Shown piece by piece: positions 1 to 10,878 of a stretch of 33,488 bases of DNA (position 1 is the stretch's first letter; each line of letters starts with the position of its first letter). Source of the DNA: Spongiibacteraceae bacterium (lineage in GTDB: Bacteria > Pseudomonadota > Gammaproteobacteria > Pseudomonadales > Spongiibacteraceae); NCBI GenBank assembly GCA_002710725.1, contig PAKT01000062.1, forward strand, positions 1 to 33,488, given 5' to 3'. The notes beneath the pieces were generated by a model. The model had not been told where the DNA came from. It did not search any database and was given only the letters and a program-made list of their open reading frames with translations. A program made the position numbers and the translations under genes.

Positions 1-2194
1 CGGCCCGGTTGCAGTGCGCTCGTCAGCCCTGGGTGAAGACGGTGAAGACAGCTCGTTCGCCGGGCAGTATGAAACGATATTGGATGTGGAGGGAGTGGCT
101 GCGCTGCGCGACGCCATTGCCCAGTGTGTGCGCTCGCTGGGCAGTGAGCGCGCCACTGCCTATCAGGCGGTGCAGGCCGCACCAGTTGAGGTTTCCATGT
201 GTGTGGTGGTGCAGCGCATGGTCAAAGCCAGATCTGCCGGTGTGTTGTTTACCGCGGACCCTGTTACAGGTCGTCATGATCGATTGGTGATCGATGCCGT
301 GGAAGGCTTGGGCGAGGCGCTGGTCAGTGGCGAGCAGACTCCGGACCACTATGTGCTGGATACCGCCAATCAGCTGGTTCAACAAGAGCTGGTAGGCGAG
401 AGCCCGATTCTTTCCGAATCCGAGATCAAGGCGCTGGCGGAAGGCGCTCGTGACGCGGCCGCCAGGATGGATAGCTTGCTCGATATGGAGTGGGCTATTG
501 ATGAGAGCGGGGAGCTGTTCTGGTTGCAGGCGCGTCCTATCACAACCCTCGGTTCTGACCTGAACGAGCTGGATACCCCGATCCCCGATGATCATGTGAT
601 TACCCGCTGCAATGTGGGCGAAATGATGCCAGGCGCGGTTTGTCCGCTGACCTTCTCGGTACAGGGGCGGGCAATAGAGCACGGCATGCAGCATATGCAC
701 ACCCAATACGGCAATCGACCCGCTATTACTGGAGAGTGGACCCAGATCAACCTGTTCTACGGCCACATGTTTATCAATATGACCGGCGGCATGGAATCCT
801 CTCGCTTTGTGTCCATCAACACCGCTGATTCGATGGGGCAGAGCCTCTGCGGTCGCCCTGTACCAGAGCTCAAAACGCCAGACAATCTGGCTCCCCTATG
901 GCGACGCTGGTACGGCACCTATCAGTTTGTGCGCTACGTTTTTCGCGCCCAGAAGGTACTGACCGAATTCGAAAACCGCTTCCGCCACGCCTACATCCCC
1001 TATACCGACAACAGCGCGTCGATGTTTGAGGAAATCGATCGCTACATGCCCTGGATTTGTGAAACCAACGAAGTGCACCTGCGCTCATCGGCCCTCTCCG
1101 GTGTGATGGAGGGTGTGGTGCAAAGCATGGTGACCGGGGGCAACCAGCCTGCCGACGGAGATCAGCAGGCCGAAGCCGCGCGACTGCTGGCGGGCGCCAG
1201 CGACGTGGAAAGTGCGGTGATGGTGGACCGGCTCGACAACGTGCTGGACGCCATTGCCGAACACCCGGATGCTGTGAGCGCCTTTCAGAAAGTAGAACCC
1301 GCCGCTGCCCTGGATTGGCTGCAGAGCGAGCTTGCCGGTGCGGCTGCACTGCGCTTTCGCGACTTTCTGGCCCTGCACGGCCATCGCTCTATTCGCGAGC
1401 TCTGCCTGCGCGAAGCGGGCTGGGTGGATGAGCCGGAAAAACTGATTGTGACCATGCAGGCTTCTGTTGCAGCTCGCCTGCAGGGGAATTATAAACCGCG
1501 CTCTGTGGAGCGAGTGGATACACGCGGTCTGTCGCGCGGCCTGCGGTTTATGCTGCCACTGGCCCACAGCGCCATTCGCCGGCGCGAGCACACCAAGTCC
1601 CTGCTGGTGTTGGTGACACACCGGTTGAAGCGGGCCTACCGCCATTTGGCTGACCTGCTGGTCAAGGAAGGGCATCTGCCCGAGCCCGACCTCATCTTTT
1701 TCTTCACCCACGACGAGCTGCGCGACTTTGTCGCCGCGCCTTTTGCCGGCTGGGTGACGCGCGCGCAACAGCGACGCCAGGCGCTTTCCTTTCAGGAACG
1801 GCTTGAATTCAACGACGTCTATGTCGGCAAGCCCGAGCCATTGATATGGGAGCCGCCGACAGATCAGAAAGAAGGTGAACTCAGCGGTCGGCCGGTCAGC
1901 CGTGGCGTGGTGGAAGGTACTGCCCGTGTCGCGCTGACCATCCAGCAGGCTGCGGCGCTGCAGCCCGGCGAGATTCTGATTGCGCCGATCACCGATATTG
2001 GCTGGACACCTTACTTCAGTCTGATCGCCGGGTTGGCCACCGATGTCGGCTCGGCGGTATCCCACGGCGCGGTTATTGCGCGCGAGTATGGTCTGCCGGC
2101 GGTCGTTAACCTGCGCCAGGCGACCAAGACCTTTAAAACCGGTGACCGGGTACGGCTCGATGCCGATCGCGGCGTGCTGCTCAAGATAGGGTAA
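1..2194 (+). CDS. PEP-utilising enzyme, rifampicin phosphotransferase-like (5' end outside window)
   Basis: The frame is open from base 2 of the window, so the N-terminus is missing. The visible part begins inside a PEP synthase/PPDK-type ATP-grasp domain (VRSSALGEDGEDSSFAGQYE, then FLWLQARPIT-like closing motif LFWLQARPIT near residue 175). A long middle domain starting around NVGEMMPGAVCPLTFSV follows. The last ~90 residues are a PEP-utiliser mobile domain with the phospho-accepting His in VSHGAVIAREYGLP (His codon 2063-2065). The order ATP-grasp, middle domain, C-terminal His domain, with no PEP/pyruvate-binding TIM barrel, is that of rifampicin phosphotransferase and its relatives and not of true PEP synthase. 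Such enzymes move the beta phosphate of ATP to a small-molecule hydroxyl through the His. The substrate here cannot be deduced. Stop TAA at 2192-2194. Confidence 0.8.
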   Translation, partial: GPVAVRSSALGEDGEDSSFAGQYETILDVEGVAALRDAIAQCVRSLGSERATAYQAVQAAPVEVSMCVVVQRMVKARSAGVLFTADPVTGRHDRLVIDAVEGLGEALVSGEQTPDHYVLDTANQLVQQELVGESPILSESEIKALAEGARDAAARMDSLLDMEWAIDESGELFWLQARPITTLGSDLNELDTPIPDDHVITRCNVGEMMPGAVCPLTFSVQGRAIEHGMQHMHTQYGNRPAITGEWTQINLFYGHMFINMTGGMESSRFVSINTADSMGQSLCGRPVPELKTPDNLAPLWRRWYGTYQFVRYVFRAQKVLTEFENRFRHAYIPYTDNSASMFEEIDRYMPWICETNEVHLRSSALSGVMEGVVQSMVTGGNQPADGDQQAEAARLLAGASDVESAVMVDRLDNVLDAIAEHPDAVSAFQKVEPAAALDWLQSELAGAAALRFRDFLALHGHRSIRELCLREAGWVDEPEKLIVTMQASVAARLQGNYKPRSVERVDTRGLSRGLRFMLPLAHSAIRRREHTKSLLVLVTHRLKRAYRHLADLLVKEGHLPEPDLIFFFTHDELRDFVAAPFAGWVTRAQQRRQALSFQERLEFNDVYVGKPEPLIWEPPTDQKEGELSGRPVSRGVVEGTARVALTIQQAAALQPGEILIAPITDIGWTPYFSLIAGLATDVGSAVSHGAVIAREYGLPAVVNLRQATKTFKTGDRVRLDADRGVLLKIG

Positions 2195-2207
2195 AAATAC
2201 CAAATCG

Positions 2208-2227
2208 GGCCTGCACCCCTGCAGGCC
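2208..2227 (+). terminator. GC-rich hairpin after the RPH-like gene
   Basis: A perfect 8-bp stem (GGCCTGCA / TGCAGGCC) with a CCCC loop lies 14 nt after the stop codon. There is no T-run behind it, so it is a weak or Rho-dependent terminator at best, or an mRNA 3'-end stabiliser. Confidence 0.4.
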
Positions 2228-2355
2228 GCGTCCTCCCTGATTTATCGATAAAATCTATCGCCCTCCTAAAAAAATACTATTTCCCCTATTGTTGGATGGG
2301 GTCTATAACTTCTGCAGCGCCAGAATTGGCGTGGTGATGTGACGCCGAGGCCTGA

Positions 2356-4623
<2,268 letters not shown>

Positions 4624-4669
4624 TTGAAACAAGGTTTATCTGAATTGGTTCGCCATTCAGGTCTCGTGT

Positions 4670-4694
4670 AGGGCTCCTTCGGGAGCCCTTTTTT
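4670..4694 (+). terminator. Rho-independent terminator of katG
   Basis: An 8-bp perfect stem AGGGCTCC / GGAGCCCT with a TTCG tetraloop is followed directly by a T-run (4690-4694), 46 nt after the katG stop. It lies between convergent genes. The T-run faces katG transcription. Confidence 0.88.
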
Positions 4695-4754
4695 GTGGGC
4701 GCAATATACTGCCGTGGCTTTGCCGGATTCCGATGGAATTGATTTCTCCGCCCG

Positions 4755-5414
4755 TCACAGAAAGTTGTAGATCAGTATTCCTATCAACAGCGCAATCATC
4801 CCTATGGCAGCGAGCGCAAAAACGCCATCGTTGGCGATAAGAGCCAGGGCGAGCACAATCAGTACTGCACCGGCTGTAGTGGCCAGAAAGGGGAAGATCT
4901 CCATGGGCGGAACGGACAGGGCCACAAGAATGCCCGCGACCGCGATGACGACAGTACCCAGACCTTCGGTCAGCAGGGTCAGGCGAGGCTTGAGAAAACG
5001 ATCAATAAAAGCTGCGACCGGATAGCACCAGCGCAGCAGGGTTTCCAGCTTTTGACGGGAGATGGACCGACGTTCGATGGCGCTTGGCAGCCAGAAGTAG
5101 TCCCGCCCCAACAGCATTTGGGAGGCTATAAGCAGCACCAGAATGGCTGCAGTAGTTGGTAGCCCGGGAATGCCGCTGAGTGGTGAAAACATGATGAGGC
5201 CCGCCACCAGCAGCGCAGGAGCGAAGGAGCGAGAGCCCGCAGCATCCAGCATGGTTTTGATGGACACGGTTTCCCGGTCGCCGACACCGTCGCGCAGGGT
5301 GTCGAGCATCTGTTCCAGGTTGGCGGGTTCCTCGTTCTTGTCGGTAGCCGACTGGGTAGTATTCTCACCCTGGTGCTGCCACCTGTTGTGTTTGTCTGAG
5401 CCACCGCTCGTCAT
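4755..5414 (-). CDS. ExoD-family membrane protein
   Basis: 219 aa. A polar N-terminus of ~30 residues is followed by the ExoD family core: LEQMLDTLRDGVG, a conserved SFAPALLVAGLIMFSPLSGI segment, then PGLPTTAAILVLLIASQMLL and further hydrophobic segments (about four or five membrane spans), ending in a very hydrophobic C-terminus (LLIGILIYNFL). ExoD was named from exopolysaccharide production in rhizobia, but its biochemical role is unknown. The ATG start at 5414 has an ideal AGGAGG at 5419-5424. It lies 106 nt downstream of the YihY gene on the same strand and could share its transcript. Family assignment is good; function is not established. Confidence 0.82.
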   Translation of the reverse strand: MTSGGSDKHNRWQHQGENTTQSATDKNEEPANLEQMLDTLRDGVGDRETVSIKTMLDAAGSRSFAPALLVAGLIMFSPLSGIPGLPTTAAILVLLIASQMLLGRDYFWLPSAIERRSISRQKLETLLRWCYPVAAFIDRFLKPRLTLLTEGLGTVVIAVAGILVALSVPPMEIFPFLATTAGAVLIVLALALIANDGVFALAAIGMIALLIGILIYNFL

Positions 5415-5520
5415 TGTTCCTCCTGCTGCTGCACGGGGTCTATTGCTTTAAGGGCTAAACGCACCGAGCTAAATCCGCTGGCCCTGCCCGCAGTAAAGTG
5501 TGTGCCTGCCTTTTTGGCGC

Positions 5521-6927
5521 TCATGGAGCACTGTCAGTATTGCCGTTTTTCGAGGTGAGTGCCTGCGCCTCATTATTCGCGCCGCTTGTTGGTTGACCCT
5601 CAATGGCCATGTCTCTCACGCTGATATCGGTCAGGGCGCCGTCCAGTGCGCGATCAATGGTATCGCGCACCTCGCTGACGCCTTTTACCGGTTTCGCTGG
5701 AGTCTTCAGTGCGAGCGGAGGCGTTGCGCAATCATTGCGCACGGTGTCCAGTACCTGCTTGAGTGAGGTTTTTTCCAGCGGAACATTGGGCAGATAGCGC
5801 GGCGGGTCCTCACTGTTTTTGGTGATCAGCCTGGCCCGGCTGAGGGCCGTGAGTACCTGCGTCACACCTTGAATCGGTGTGCGCAGACGCAGCACAAAAT
5901 CGGTGGCGCTGAAAGGCCGGCGGGAGTCGTAGTGGCGCTGGGCGATGATCGCCATCACCTGCAGTGCCAGTGTTTCCTGCTGGCGAATACTGAGCATGCC
6001 GCTGCGATGATGGGGTAATACATACTCCGGGTGCTGCACGTAAAAAGCGATACTGCTGCCCACCAGCAGGGTCAGCCAGCTGATGTACATCCAGATCATA
6101 AACAGAATGACGACGGCAAAACCGGAGTAGATTGCATAGGTGCCGCTGTCGCTCGCCGATACGACCACACTGCCGAAGCCCCAACCGAGGCTCTGGAACA
6201 GGAAGCCGGAGACTACGCCGGCAATCAGGGCAGCTTTAAATTTAACCCGGGTGTTGGGGATAAACATGTAAAAGAAGGTGAAGGCGCCAATGATCATCGC
6301 GTAGGGCGTGGCGGCGGTCAGGAATGCCAGCAGCTCTTGCACAAAGGGCACGTAATTGCTGATTCGTTGTGCCAGACCGCCACTCAGCACACTGGCGGAA
6401 AGACCGAGGGCAGAAAACACCAGTAGTGGGCCTATCAGCATCACGCTGCCGTAGTCGGCAAAACGCCTGCCAATACTGCGATGCTGGTCGAGACGCCAGA
6501 TGTAGTTAAAGGTGCCTTCAACTTTCTGTATCAGAGAGATGGCGGTGTAAAAAAGCAGCGCAATACCAAAGGTGCCGAGCACACCGATTTTTACATTGTC
6601 GATAAAGCCAATAATCTGTGAGGTAATCTGGGTGCCTTGCTCGCCCAGGGGTGCCAAAAACTGCAACAGCACTGGCTCAAGCTGCTTGTTATGCATGCCA
6701 AATGCTTTGAGCACTGAAAAACTCACGGCCATCAGCGGCACCAGTGACAGCAGGGTGGTGTAAACCAGACTCATGGCGCGCAGCGTTAGCTCGCCCCGGG
6801 CCAGATCGTCCAGTACCACGTAGGCATAGCGCAGGGCGCTGAATAGCGCGCGCTGCCAGGCGGGTTTCTGTTCAAGTTTTTCGGACCAGAGATACTCTGC
6901 TGCTGCGCGATTGAGGGTCTTGTCCAT
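5521..6927 (-). CDS. YihY/BrkB family inner-membrane protein
   Basis: 468 aa from the ATG at 6927; a TTG six bases further upstream is possible but neither has a clear Shine-Dalgarno. It shows the YihY/BrkB (UPF0761) pattern: DDLARGELTLRAMSLVYTTL near the N-terminus, then about six membrane segments including the SLIQKVEGTFNYIWRL stretch, IPNTRVKFKAALIAGVVSGF and a MIWMYISWLTLLVGSSIAFY span. A soluble C-terminal domain of ~170 residues resembles a winged helix and ends in a low-complexity polar tail. The family was once called ribonuclease BN, which was wrong; its members are membrane proteins of uncertain role. The neighbour downstream is the ExoD gene; upstream, 124 nt away, is the yqaA-like gene. 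Confidence 0.88.
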   Translation of the reverse strand: MDKTLNRAAAEYLWSEKLEQKPAWQRALFSALRYAYVVLDDLARGELTLRAMSLVYTTLLSLVPLMAVSFSVLKAFGMHNKQLEPVLLQFLAPLGEQGTQITSQIIGFIDNVKIGVLGTFGIALLFYTAISLIQKVEGTFNYIWRLDQHRSIGRRFADYGSVMLIGPLLVFSALGLSASVLSGGLAQRISNYVPFVQELLAFLTAATPYAMIIGAFTFFYMFIPNTRVKFKAALIAGVVSGFLFQSLGWGFGSVVVSASDSGTYAIYSGFAVVILFMIWMYISWLTLLVGSSIAFYVQHPEYVLPHHRSGMLSIRQQETLALQVMAIIAQRHYDSRRPFSATDFVLRLRTPIQGVTQVLTALSRARLITKNSEDPPRYLPNVPLEKTSLKQVLDTVRNDCATPPLALKTPAKPVKGVSEVRDTIDRALDGALTDISVRDMAIEGQPTSGANNEAQALTSKNGNTDSAP

Positions 6928-7051
6928 TACCAAAGTCCGTCACAGATTGATCACAGCACAGGATGGATAAAAAAACGGTGTAAGTCGAGGAAGTATGCCC
7001 GGTCGGGAATAGTTTAGGCACCGACAATCGCAGCAGCGCGATGCTTTCGGA

Positions 7052-7480
7052 TCAGGAGAAAAAACTCGACAGCCCGGCGATAACCACGGCGTACCGCACG
7101 CCCTTGCCAATAGCGACCAGTAGCATAAACAGACCAAAGCGCACGCGCATCACGCCGGCGACAAAGGTCAGCGCATCGCCGCCTATGGGCATCCATGACA
7201 ACAAGAGAGTCCAGACCCCGTATTTCTGAAACCATGCCTGAGCGTGGTGCAAATGTTTTTCTTTGAAGGGAAACCAGCGTCGGTCGGAATAGTGTGTCAG
7301 GTGGCGGCCGATCAACCAGTTGATCAGGGCGCCCAGGGTATTGCCAGTGGTTGCCGCCAGCCAAAGACCAAAGGGATCCAGACCGCGGTTATAAAGCGCT
7401 ATCAGTAAGAACTCCGAGTAGAAGGGGAGGATGGTTGCGGCGCCCAGCGCCGTCCAGAACAGTGCGAGGTAAGCGCTCAT
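7052..7480 (-). CDS. yqaA: YqaA-type DedA/SNARE-associated membrane protein
   Basis: 142 aa, the same length as E. coli YqaA. Starting from MSAYLALFWTALGAATILPF it shows the YqaA/VTT-like arrangement: GNTLGALINWLIGRHLTHY followed by an amphipathic stretch (RRWFPFKEKHLHHAQAWFQK), LLLSWMPIGGDALTFVAGVM and a C-terminal membrane span. DedA-superfamily proteins are polytopic membrane proteins implicated in lipid carrier flipping. The YqaA branch itself is poorly characterised. The start codon overlaps the stop of the upstream gene as ATGA (7477-7480), so translation is probably coupled to it. A longer frame upstream of the ATG exists but would lie inside the neighbour. Confidence 0.87.
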   Translation of the reverse strand: MSAYLALFWTALGAATILPFYSEFLLIALYNRGLDPFGLWLAATTGNTLGALINWLIGRHLTHYSDRRWFPFKEKHLHHAQAWFQKYGVWTLLLSWMPIGGDALTFVAGVMRVRFGLFMLLVAIGKGVRYAVVIAGLSSFFS

Positions 7481-8160
7481 CGTCGTTGCTGCGCGGCCTG
7501 ACACAGCGCCTTGAAAATGCCGCGCTGGGAAGAAAAGTAGGGCAGGTATTCCGGGTGCCACTGCACACCCACAATAAAGCGCTCGCCGGGTTGCTCGACG
7601 GCCTGCACAATGCCGTCGAGGTCGCGGCCACTGACGACCAGCCCTTTGCCCAGCTCAGAAATCGCCTGGTGGTGCAGGCTGTTGATACGCATGCGGGGTT
7701 TGCCCATCAGATCCGCCAGCCGCGTTTCGGGTTCCACCAGCAGAGTTTTACGTGGCAGGGGTGTGCGACGGTTTGAGGTGTGTTGGCGAATGCGGCGCAA
7801 ATCCGTATGCAGCGAGCCGCCGAGTACAACGTTCAGAAGCTGTGCGCCTCGGCAAATACCCAGTACCGGCAGCCCGCCGTCCAGAACGCGCTTCAGGATT
7901 TCAATCTCCATCCGGTCTCGGGCCGCATCCATAGGCGCGGTTTCGAGTGCATCCGGCAGGTAGAGGCTTGGGTCGATATCGTCACCGCCGCTGACCACGA
8001 TACCGTCGAGCGCCGCAGGTGGGGCTGGGTTTCGGGGCGTCAAATGGCAGACTCGCACGCCGCAGCGCTGCAGGGCCCAGCGAATAAACCACCAGGCTAT
8101 GGGTAGGCGGCTATCACCGCCGGTCACACCGATAAGAGGCTTATTATTGGCGTCAGTCAT
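7477..8160 (-). CDS. class I glutamine amidotransferase-like / gamma-glutamyl hydrolase (peptidase C26, PuuD-like)
   Basis: 227 aa. Class I GATase fold with catalytic Cys103 in GICRGAQLLN, His202 and Glu204 in GVQWHPEYLP, and the VVSGGDDIDPSLY motif typical of the peptidase C26 / gamma-glutamyl-GABA hydrolase branch. These enzymes hydrolyse gamma-glutamyl amide bonds in small conjugates. The start at 8160 (MTDANNKPLIGVTGGD) is chosen because family homology begins there; a frame extending upstream to 8295 would overlap the amidoligase. It lies 10 nt behind the amidoligase stop and overlaps yqaA by ATGA, so the three genes look co-transcribed. A ligase and a hydrolase acting on the same kind of amide bond suggests a gamma-glutamyl-type conjugate pathway. 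The exact substrate is unknown. Confidence 0.87.
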   Translation of the reverse strand: MTDANNKPLIGVTGGDSRLPIAWWFIRWALQRCGVRVCHLTPRNPAPPAALDGIVVSGGDDIDPSLYLPDALETAPMDAARDRMEIEILKRVLDGGLPVLGICRGAQLLNVVLGGSLHTDLRRIRQHTSNRRTPLPRKTLLVEPETRLADLMGKPRMRINSLHHQAISELGKGLVVSGRDLDGIVQAVEQPGERFIVGVQWHPEYLPYFSSQRGIFKALCQAAQQRR

Positions 8161-8170
8161 AACAGCAAAG

Positions 8171-9190
8171 CTATAGCAGCTCGGGCAGCAGCCAGCGTGT
8201 TGAAGCGGCGGCCCAATCTTCAAACAATGCGCCCGCCGGGTTTTGCAGATACTTGCGGTAGCTTTTGCACACCTCGTCAAGACGGCTGGCGTCACAGGCC
8301 AAAGCCTCGATCTGCAACCAGTCGCGCCATGGACGAATCAGTCCCCACTCAGGCTCGTCAATCTGACAGTTGGGCAGCCGGTAGTGCAGCGTCGGCCGCG
8401 ATTTTATCCGGTCGTCAGTTACCGCGGCGTGAACTCTATCCTCATCAATATGGGCAAACAGCGGTAGCATATCCAGCGCTCGATTGCGGGTGGGGTTGTA
8501 CTTCAGGTAATCGTCAATCAGTTGATCCATATCCGGGGCGTAGTCATCCGCCATTATGAGTTTGATGTAGTCTTTCTCAAAAGGATCGATGTAGGGCGTT
8601 ACCCGCCGTATCAAGTCGATTTTGCTCCGGGCTCGCAACCATTCAAACATCGCCAAAAAAGCTCGCAGATAGGCCAGTATCGTCTCTGCCTTCAGGTCCG
8701 GCATTTCCGGATTGAATTGTAGACCAAAGGCATAGGCTATCGCATGCTTGGTGCCTTTCGCACCGATGCCGCGCAAGTCGGTGATAAGCGACTTCAGCCG
8801 CCACACCTCATTCATGGGCAGTGGCGGGCTCACGATTTCGCAGGGCACGAGTCGCTTGGCGACGAGGGCGAGCACCCCTTCGGTCAGGTTGTCCAGATCA
8901 TCGACTTCAAGATCGGGATCTTTTTCCCGGCCCAGCTTTTTTAAATAGGCGAAATCGAGTTCAACGCCGAAATCGCCGAGCGGTGTGTTGCGGACAAAAC
9001 TCTCGTAGTCTGAGACCCTGTCAATTTCTCCGCCAAAGTGCTCCTGAATAAGTTCCGCAATCGGTGTGATTTCCAAACCGGCAAATTCTATCTCCACTCC
9101 CAAGCGCCGCATTTTCTTTTTCTGCGTTTGGGTGTGCAATGGCAGCGGCCAGAGCGCTGCGCGGTAGGTTTGAATTGGGTCTTTACTCAA
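8171..9190 (-). CDS. Amidoligase_2 family ATP-dependent COOH-NH2 ligase (GCS2-like fold)
   Basis: 339 aa. Recognisable Amidoligase_2 features: GVEIEFAGLEI at residues 31-41 (metal/ATP-binding acidic pair Glu33 and Glu35), a second acidic strand GVELDF at 75-80, CEIVSPPLPM around 117-126 and the AFGLQFNPE strand near 154-162. The family is related to glutamate-cysteine ligase and glutamine synthetase and is predicted to form amide bonds between amino acids or small carboxylates and amines. It is the first gene of the minus-strand cluster amidoligase-GATase-YqaA. Pairing of such ligases with class I GATase-like proteins has been described by comparative genomics, but no product is known. The ATG at 9190 was chosen as the first start in frame. 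Confidence 0.85.
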   Translation of the reverse strand: MSKDPIQTYRAALWPLPLHTQTQKKKMRRLGVEIEFAGLEITPIAELIQEHFGGEIDRVSDYESFVRNTPLGDFGVELDFAYLKKLGREKDPDLEVDDLDNLTEGVLALVAKRLVPCEIVSPPLPMNEVWRLKSLITDLRGIGAKGTKHAIAYAFGLQFNPEMPDLKAETILAYLRAFLAMFEWLRARSKIDLIRRVTPYIDPFEKDYIKLIMADDYAPDMDQLIDDYLKYNPTRNRALDMLPLFAHIDEDRVHAAVTDDRIKSRPTLHYRLPNCQIDEPEWGLIRPWRDWLQIEALACDASRLDEVCKSYRKYLQNPAGALFEDWAAASTRWLLPELL

Positions 9191-9404
9191 TCAGCTATCT
9201 CCTATTATGTGGGCAAGCGGTGACAGCGTAGGGGAATGCTGGCAAATCACCTGAAACAGCGTTAACAGCGGTACGGCCAGTAATGCGCCGGGCGCGCCTC
9301 ACAGCCAGCCCCAAACGCCAATTGCATCAGGTGATAGTAGACCAGCGTCCAGCGGATGTCGGGGAGTTCACTCATGGTGAGTCAAAGGTGCAGGCAAAGG
9401 ATTA

Positions 9405-9593
9405 CTATGCCCGTCCCTCTCGGGGGCCAGCCAACCACCAGATGATCAGTCCGATGATGGGCAGTGCGAGTATCAGCACAATCCAGATCAGCTTGTTGAC
9501 GGTTTCAACGCGAGACTGCGCGATGTTCAAAATCGCCCAGATGTCCGCAATCAGAATCAATAAGCCAAGTATGCCGCCGGCATAAATATCCAC
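9405..9593 (-). CDS. small PLDc_N-type two-span membrane protein
   Basis: 62 aa with two hydrophobic helices (IYAGGILGLLILIADIWAIL and KLIWIVLILALPIIGLIIWW) joined by a short polar loop, ending in LAGPREGRA. The pattern of a helix, a short NxxS/T..K.W loop, a second helix and a C-terminal GPR matches the phospholipase D-nuclease N-terminal (PLDc_N) family of stand-alone small membrane proteins; cardiolipin synthase carries the same module. The start is GTG at 9593, supported by GGAGGA at 9601-9606 with 7-nt spacing. It is isolated, with 214 nt of apparently empty DNA on the downstream side and 212 nt on the upstream side. Function is unknown. Confidence 0.85.
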   Translation of the reverse strand: MDIYAGGILGLLILIADIWAILNIAQSRVETVNKLIWIVLILALPIIGLIIWWLAGPREGRA

Positions 9594-9805
9594 GATGACA
9601 TCCTCCGTCTAACTTTATGTCAGTGTTGCAAAAAATGACTTTTCCCAACACCGTGATCGCTTCTGTGCGATTTACTACAGTAAGACAGCATTGAATCAAT
9701 CTCCAATGCAGCGAGTGGTAAGTTTCACGATTAGCGCTAGTTCCGAAGCAACAACGCGCCAAGACGCTCGTCAGAGCGTCATAAAGTGGGCCTGCTTTAG
9801 GTCTA

Positions 9806-10720
9806 CTAGGGGGAGCTTTCGGAAGTAAGGGGTCGCTTATCCAGCATGCGATTGCCAACAATCAAAATCACTGCGGGCAGCATCATCAGGGCGCCGTAGG
9901 CCAGTGCGGTGAACAGGGCCATGCTACCGAGCCCCGCCACATCGGTATTACTGGCGGGAAACAGAGAAGCGATGATCAGCACCGCCAGATTCACATTGCG
10001 CACCGACACCTCCATGTCGATGGCGACAATATCCTGACGTGACAAACCCAGCAGGCGGGGAGCGAGCAGTCCCATGCACATCAGCAGCAGGGTAAACCCA
10101 ACCAGAATCATGGCATTGGTGCTGCCGAAGGCATTCCAGTCCAAACGGCCGGAGCTCGCGGCGCCGAGAACAATCACTACAATAATCGTTAAGCTGATGC
10201 GTATCGACCACTTGGCAATTTGCATGTTGTAGCGCGGCAGCTGGACATAGATCACCATGCCGAGCGCGAGCGGAATAAGGATGGCGGTCAGCGTCTCCCG
10301 CGCAATCTTCCCGACGGGCAAACTGAAATCCGGTGGCACGTACTCACTGATCAACAAGCGCAGTACCAACGGCACCGTTATAAGACACGCCACAGTGGTT
10401 ATGGCGGTAATCGCTATCGACAGGGCAATATGACCCTTGGCAAAAAAGGTGTAGATATTTGAGGTTGTGCCCCCGGGAATCGCCGATATGATCGCCAAGC
10501 CAATCGCTACGCCGGGATTGATATCCAGACTAATCAGGATAAGGAAGGCAGCCAGCGGCACCAGAAGGATCTGAATACCAAGCCCGCTGAGCATCGCCTT
10601 GGGCGCTTTGCTGACGGCAACGAAATCCTTGACCCGAAGCGTCGCCCCCATACCCAGCATCGCGAGAAATAGCTGAGTGAACGCCAGCCAGTATTCGTAT
10701 TTAAGATAGAACTCGCCCAT
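9806..10720 (-). CDS. bile acid:sodium symporter (BASS/SBF) family transporter
   Basis: 304 aa with about nine or ten membrane helices. Family marks: FTQLFLAMLGMGATLRVKDF near the N-terminus, AIGLAIISAIPGGTTSNIYT (the crossover motif with the conserved PGG..SN sequence), and EVSVRNVNLAVLIIASLFP in the second half, the counterpart crossover. BASS transporters couple sodium to uptake of organic anions such as bile acids, pyruvate, pantoate or sulfated sterols; the substrate here is open. The ATG at 10720 is preferred over a TTG three codons upstream because AAGG lies 9 nt before it. It is transcribed away from the Rieske oxygenase gene, sharing a 158-nt intergenic region, so the two could serve one pathway. 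Confidence 0.9.
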   Translation of the reverse strand: MGEFYLKYEYWLAFTQLFLAMLGMGATLRVKDFVAVSKAPKAMLSGLGIQILLVPLAAFLILISLDINPGVAIGLAIISAIPGGTTSNIYTFFAKGHIALSIAITAITTVACLITVPLVLRLLISEYVPPDFSLPVGKIARETLTAILIPLALGMVIYVQLPRYNMQIAKWSIRISLTIIVVIVLGAASSGRLDWNAFGSTNAMILVGFTLLLMCMGLLAPRLLGLSRQDIVAIDMEVSVRNVNLAVLIIASLFPASNTDVAGLGSMALFTALAYGALMMLPAVILIVGNRMLDKRPLTSESSP

Positions 10721-10772
10721 TGATTTCAACCTTGTTTGAATAGTTGCGATGGTAAATCAGTTGGTTGGTTTA

Positions 10773-10832
10773 TTCCGGGTGATGCGAAACAGGAGTTTCG
10801 GGCTTTCGGTATAGGGGTTACTCTACCCGGAA
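10773..10832. promoter_or_regulatory. inverted repeats in the divergent symporter/Rieske promoter region
   Basis: Two inverted repeats sit between the divergent genes. Outer arms TTCCGGGT (10773-10780) and ACCCGGAA (10825-10832) are perfect complements. An inner palindrome CGAAAC-AGGA-GTTTCG occupies 10785-10800. They are candidates for operator sites of a shared regulator. No regulator gene is adjacent, so this is inference from symmetry only. Confidence 0.4.
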
Positions 10833-10878
10833 AAACGGCCACGTTATAGCGAGCTTGTCGCTCAATCAGGGATTACCC

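Noticed and set aside
1085..2203. Long open frame on the minus strand opposite the RPH-like gene
   Set aside because: No recognisable domain; its length follows from the codon bias of the well-supported gene on the plus strand.
2241..2310. Possible OxyR site before katG (TTTATCGATAAA palindrome and several CTAT tetramers)
   Set aside because: The spacing does not fit the four-tetramer OxyR pattern well enough to call.
9283..9585. 100-codon plus-strand frame opposite the PLDc_N gene
   Set aside because: It overlaps a well-supported small gene antisense and has no features of its own.
10855..10878. Upstream TTG start for the Rieske protein
   Set aside because: No ribosome site at the right distance, whereas the ATG at 10879 has AGGGA upstream.
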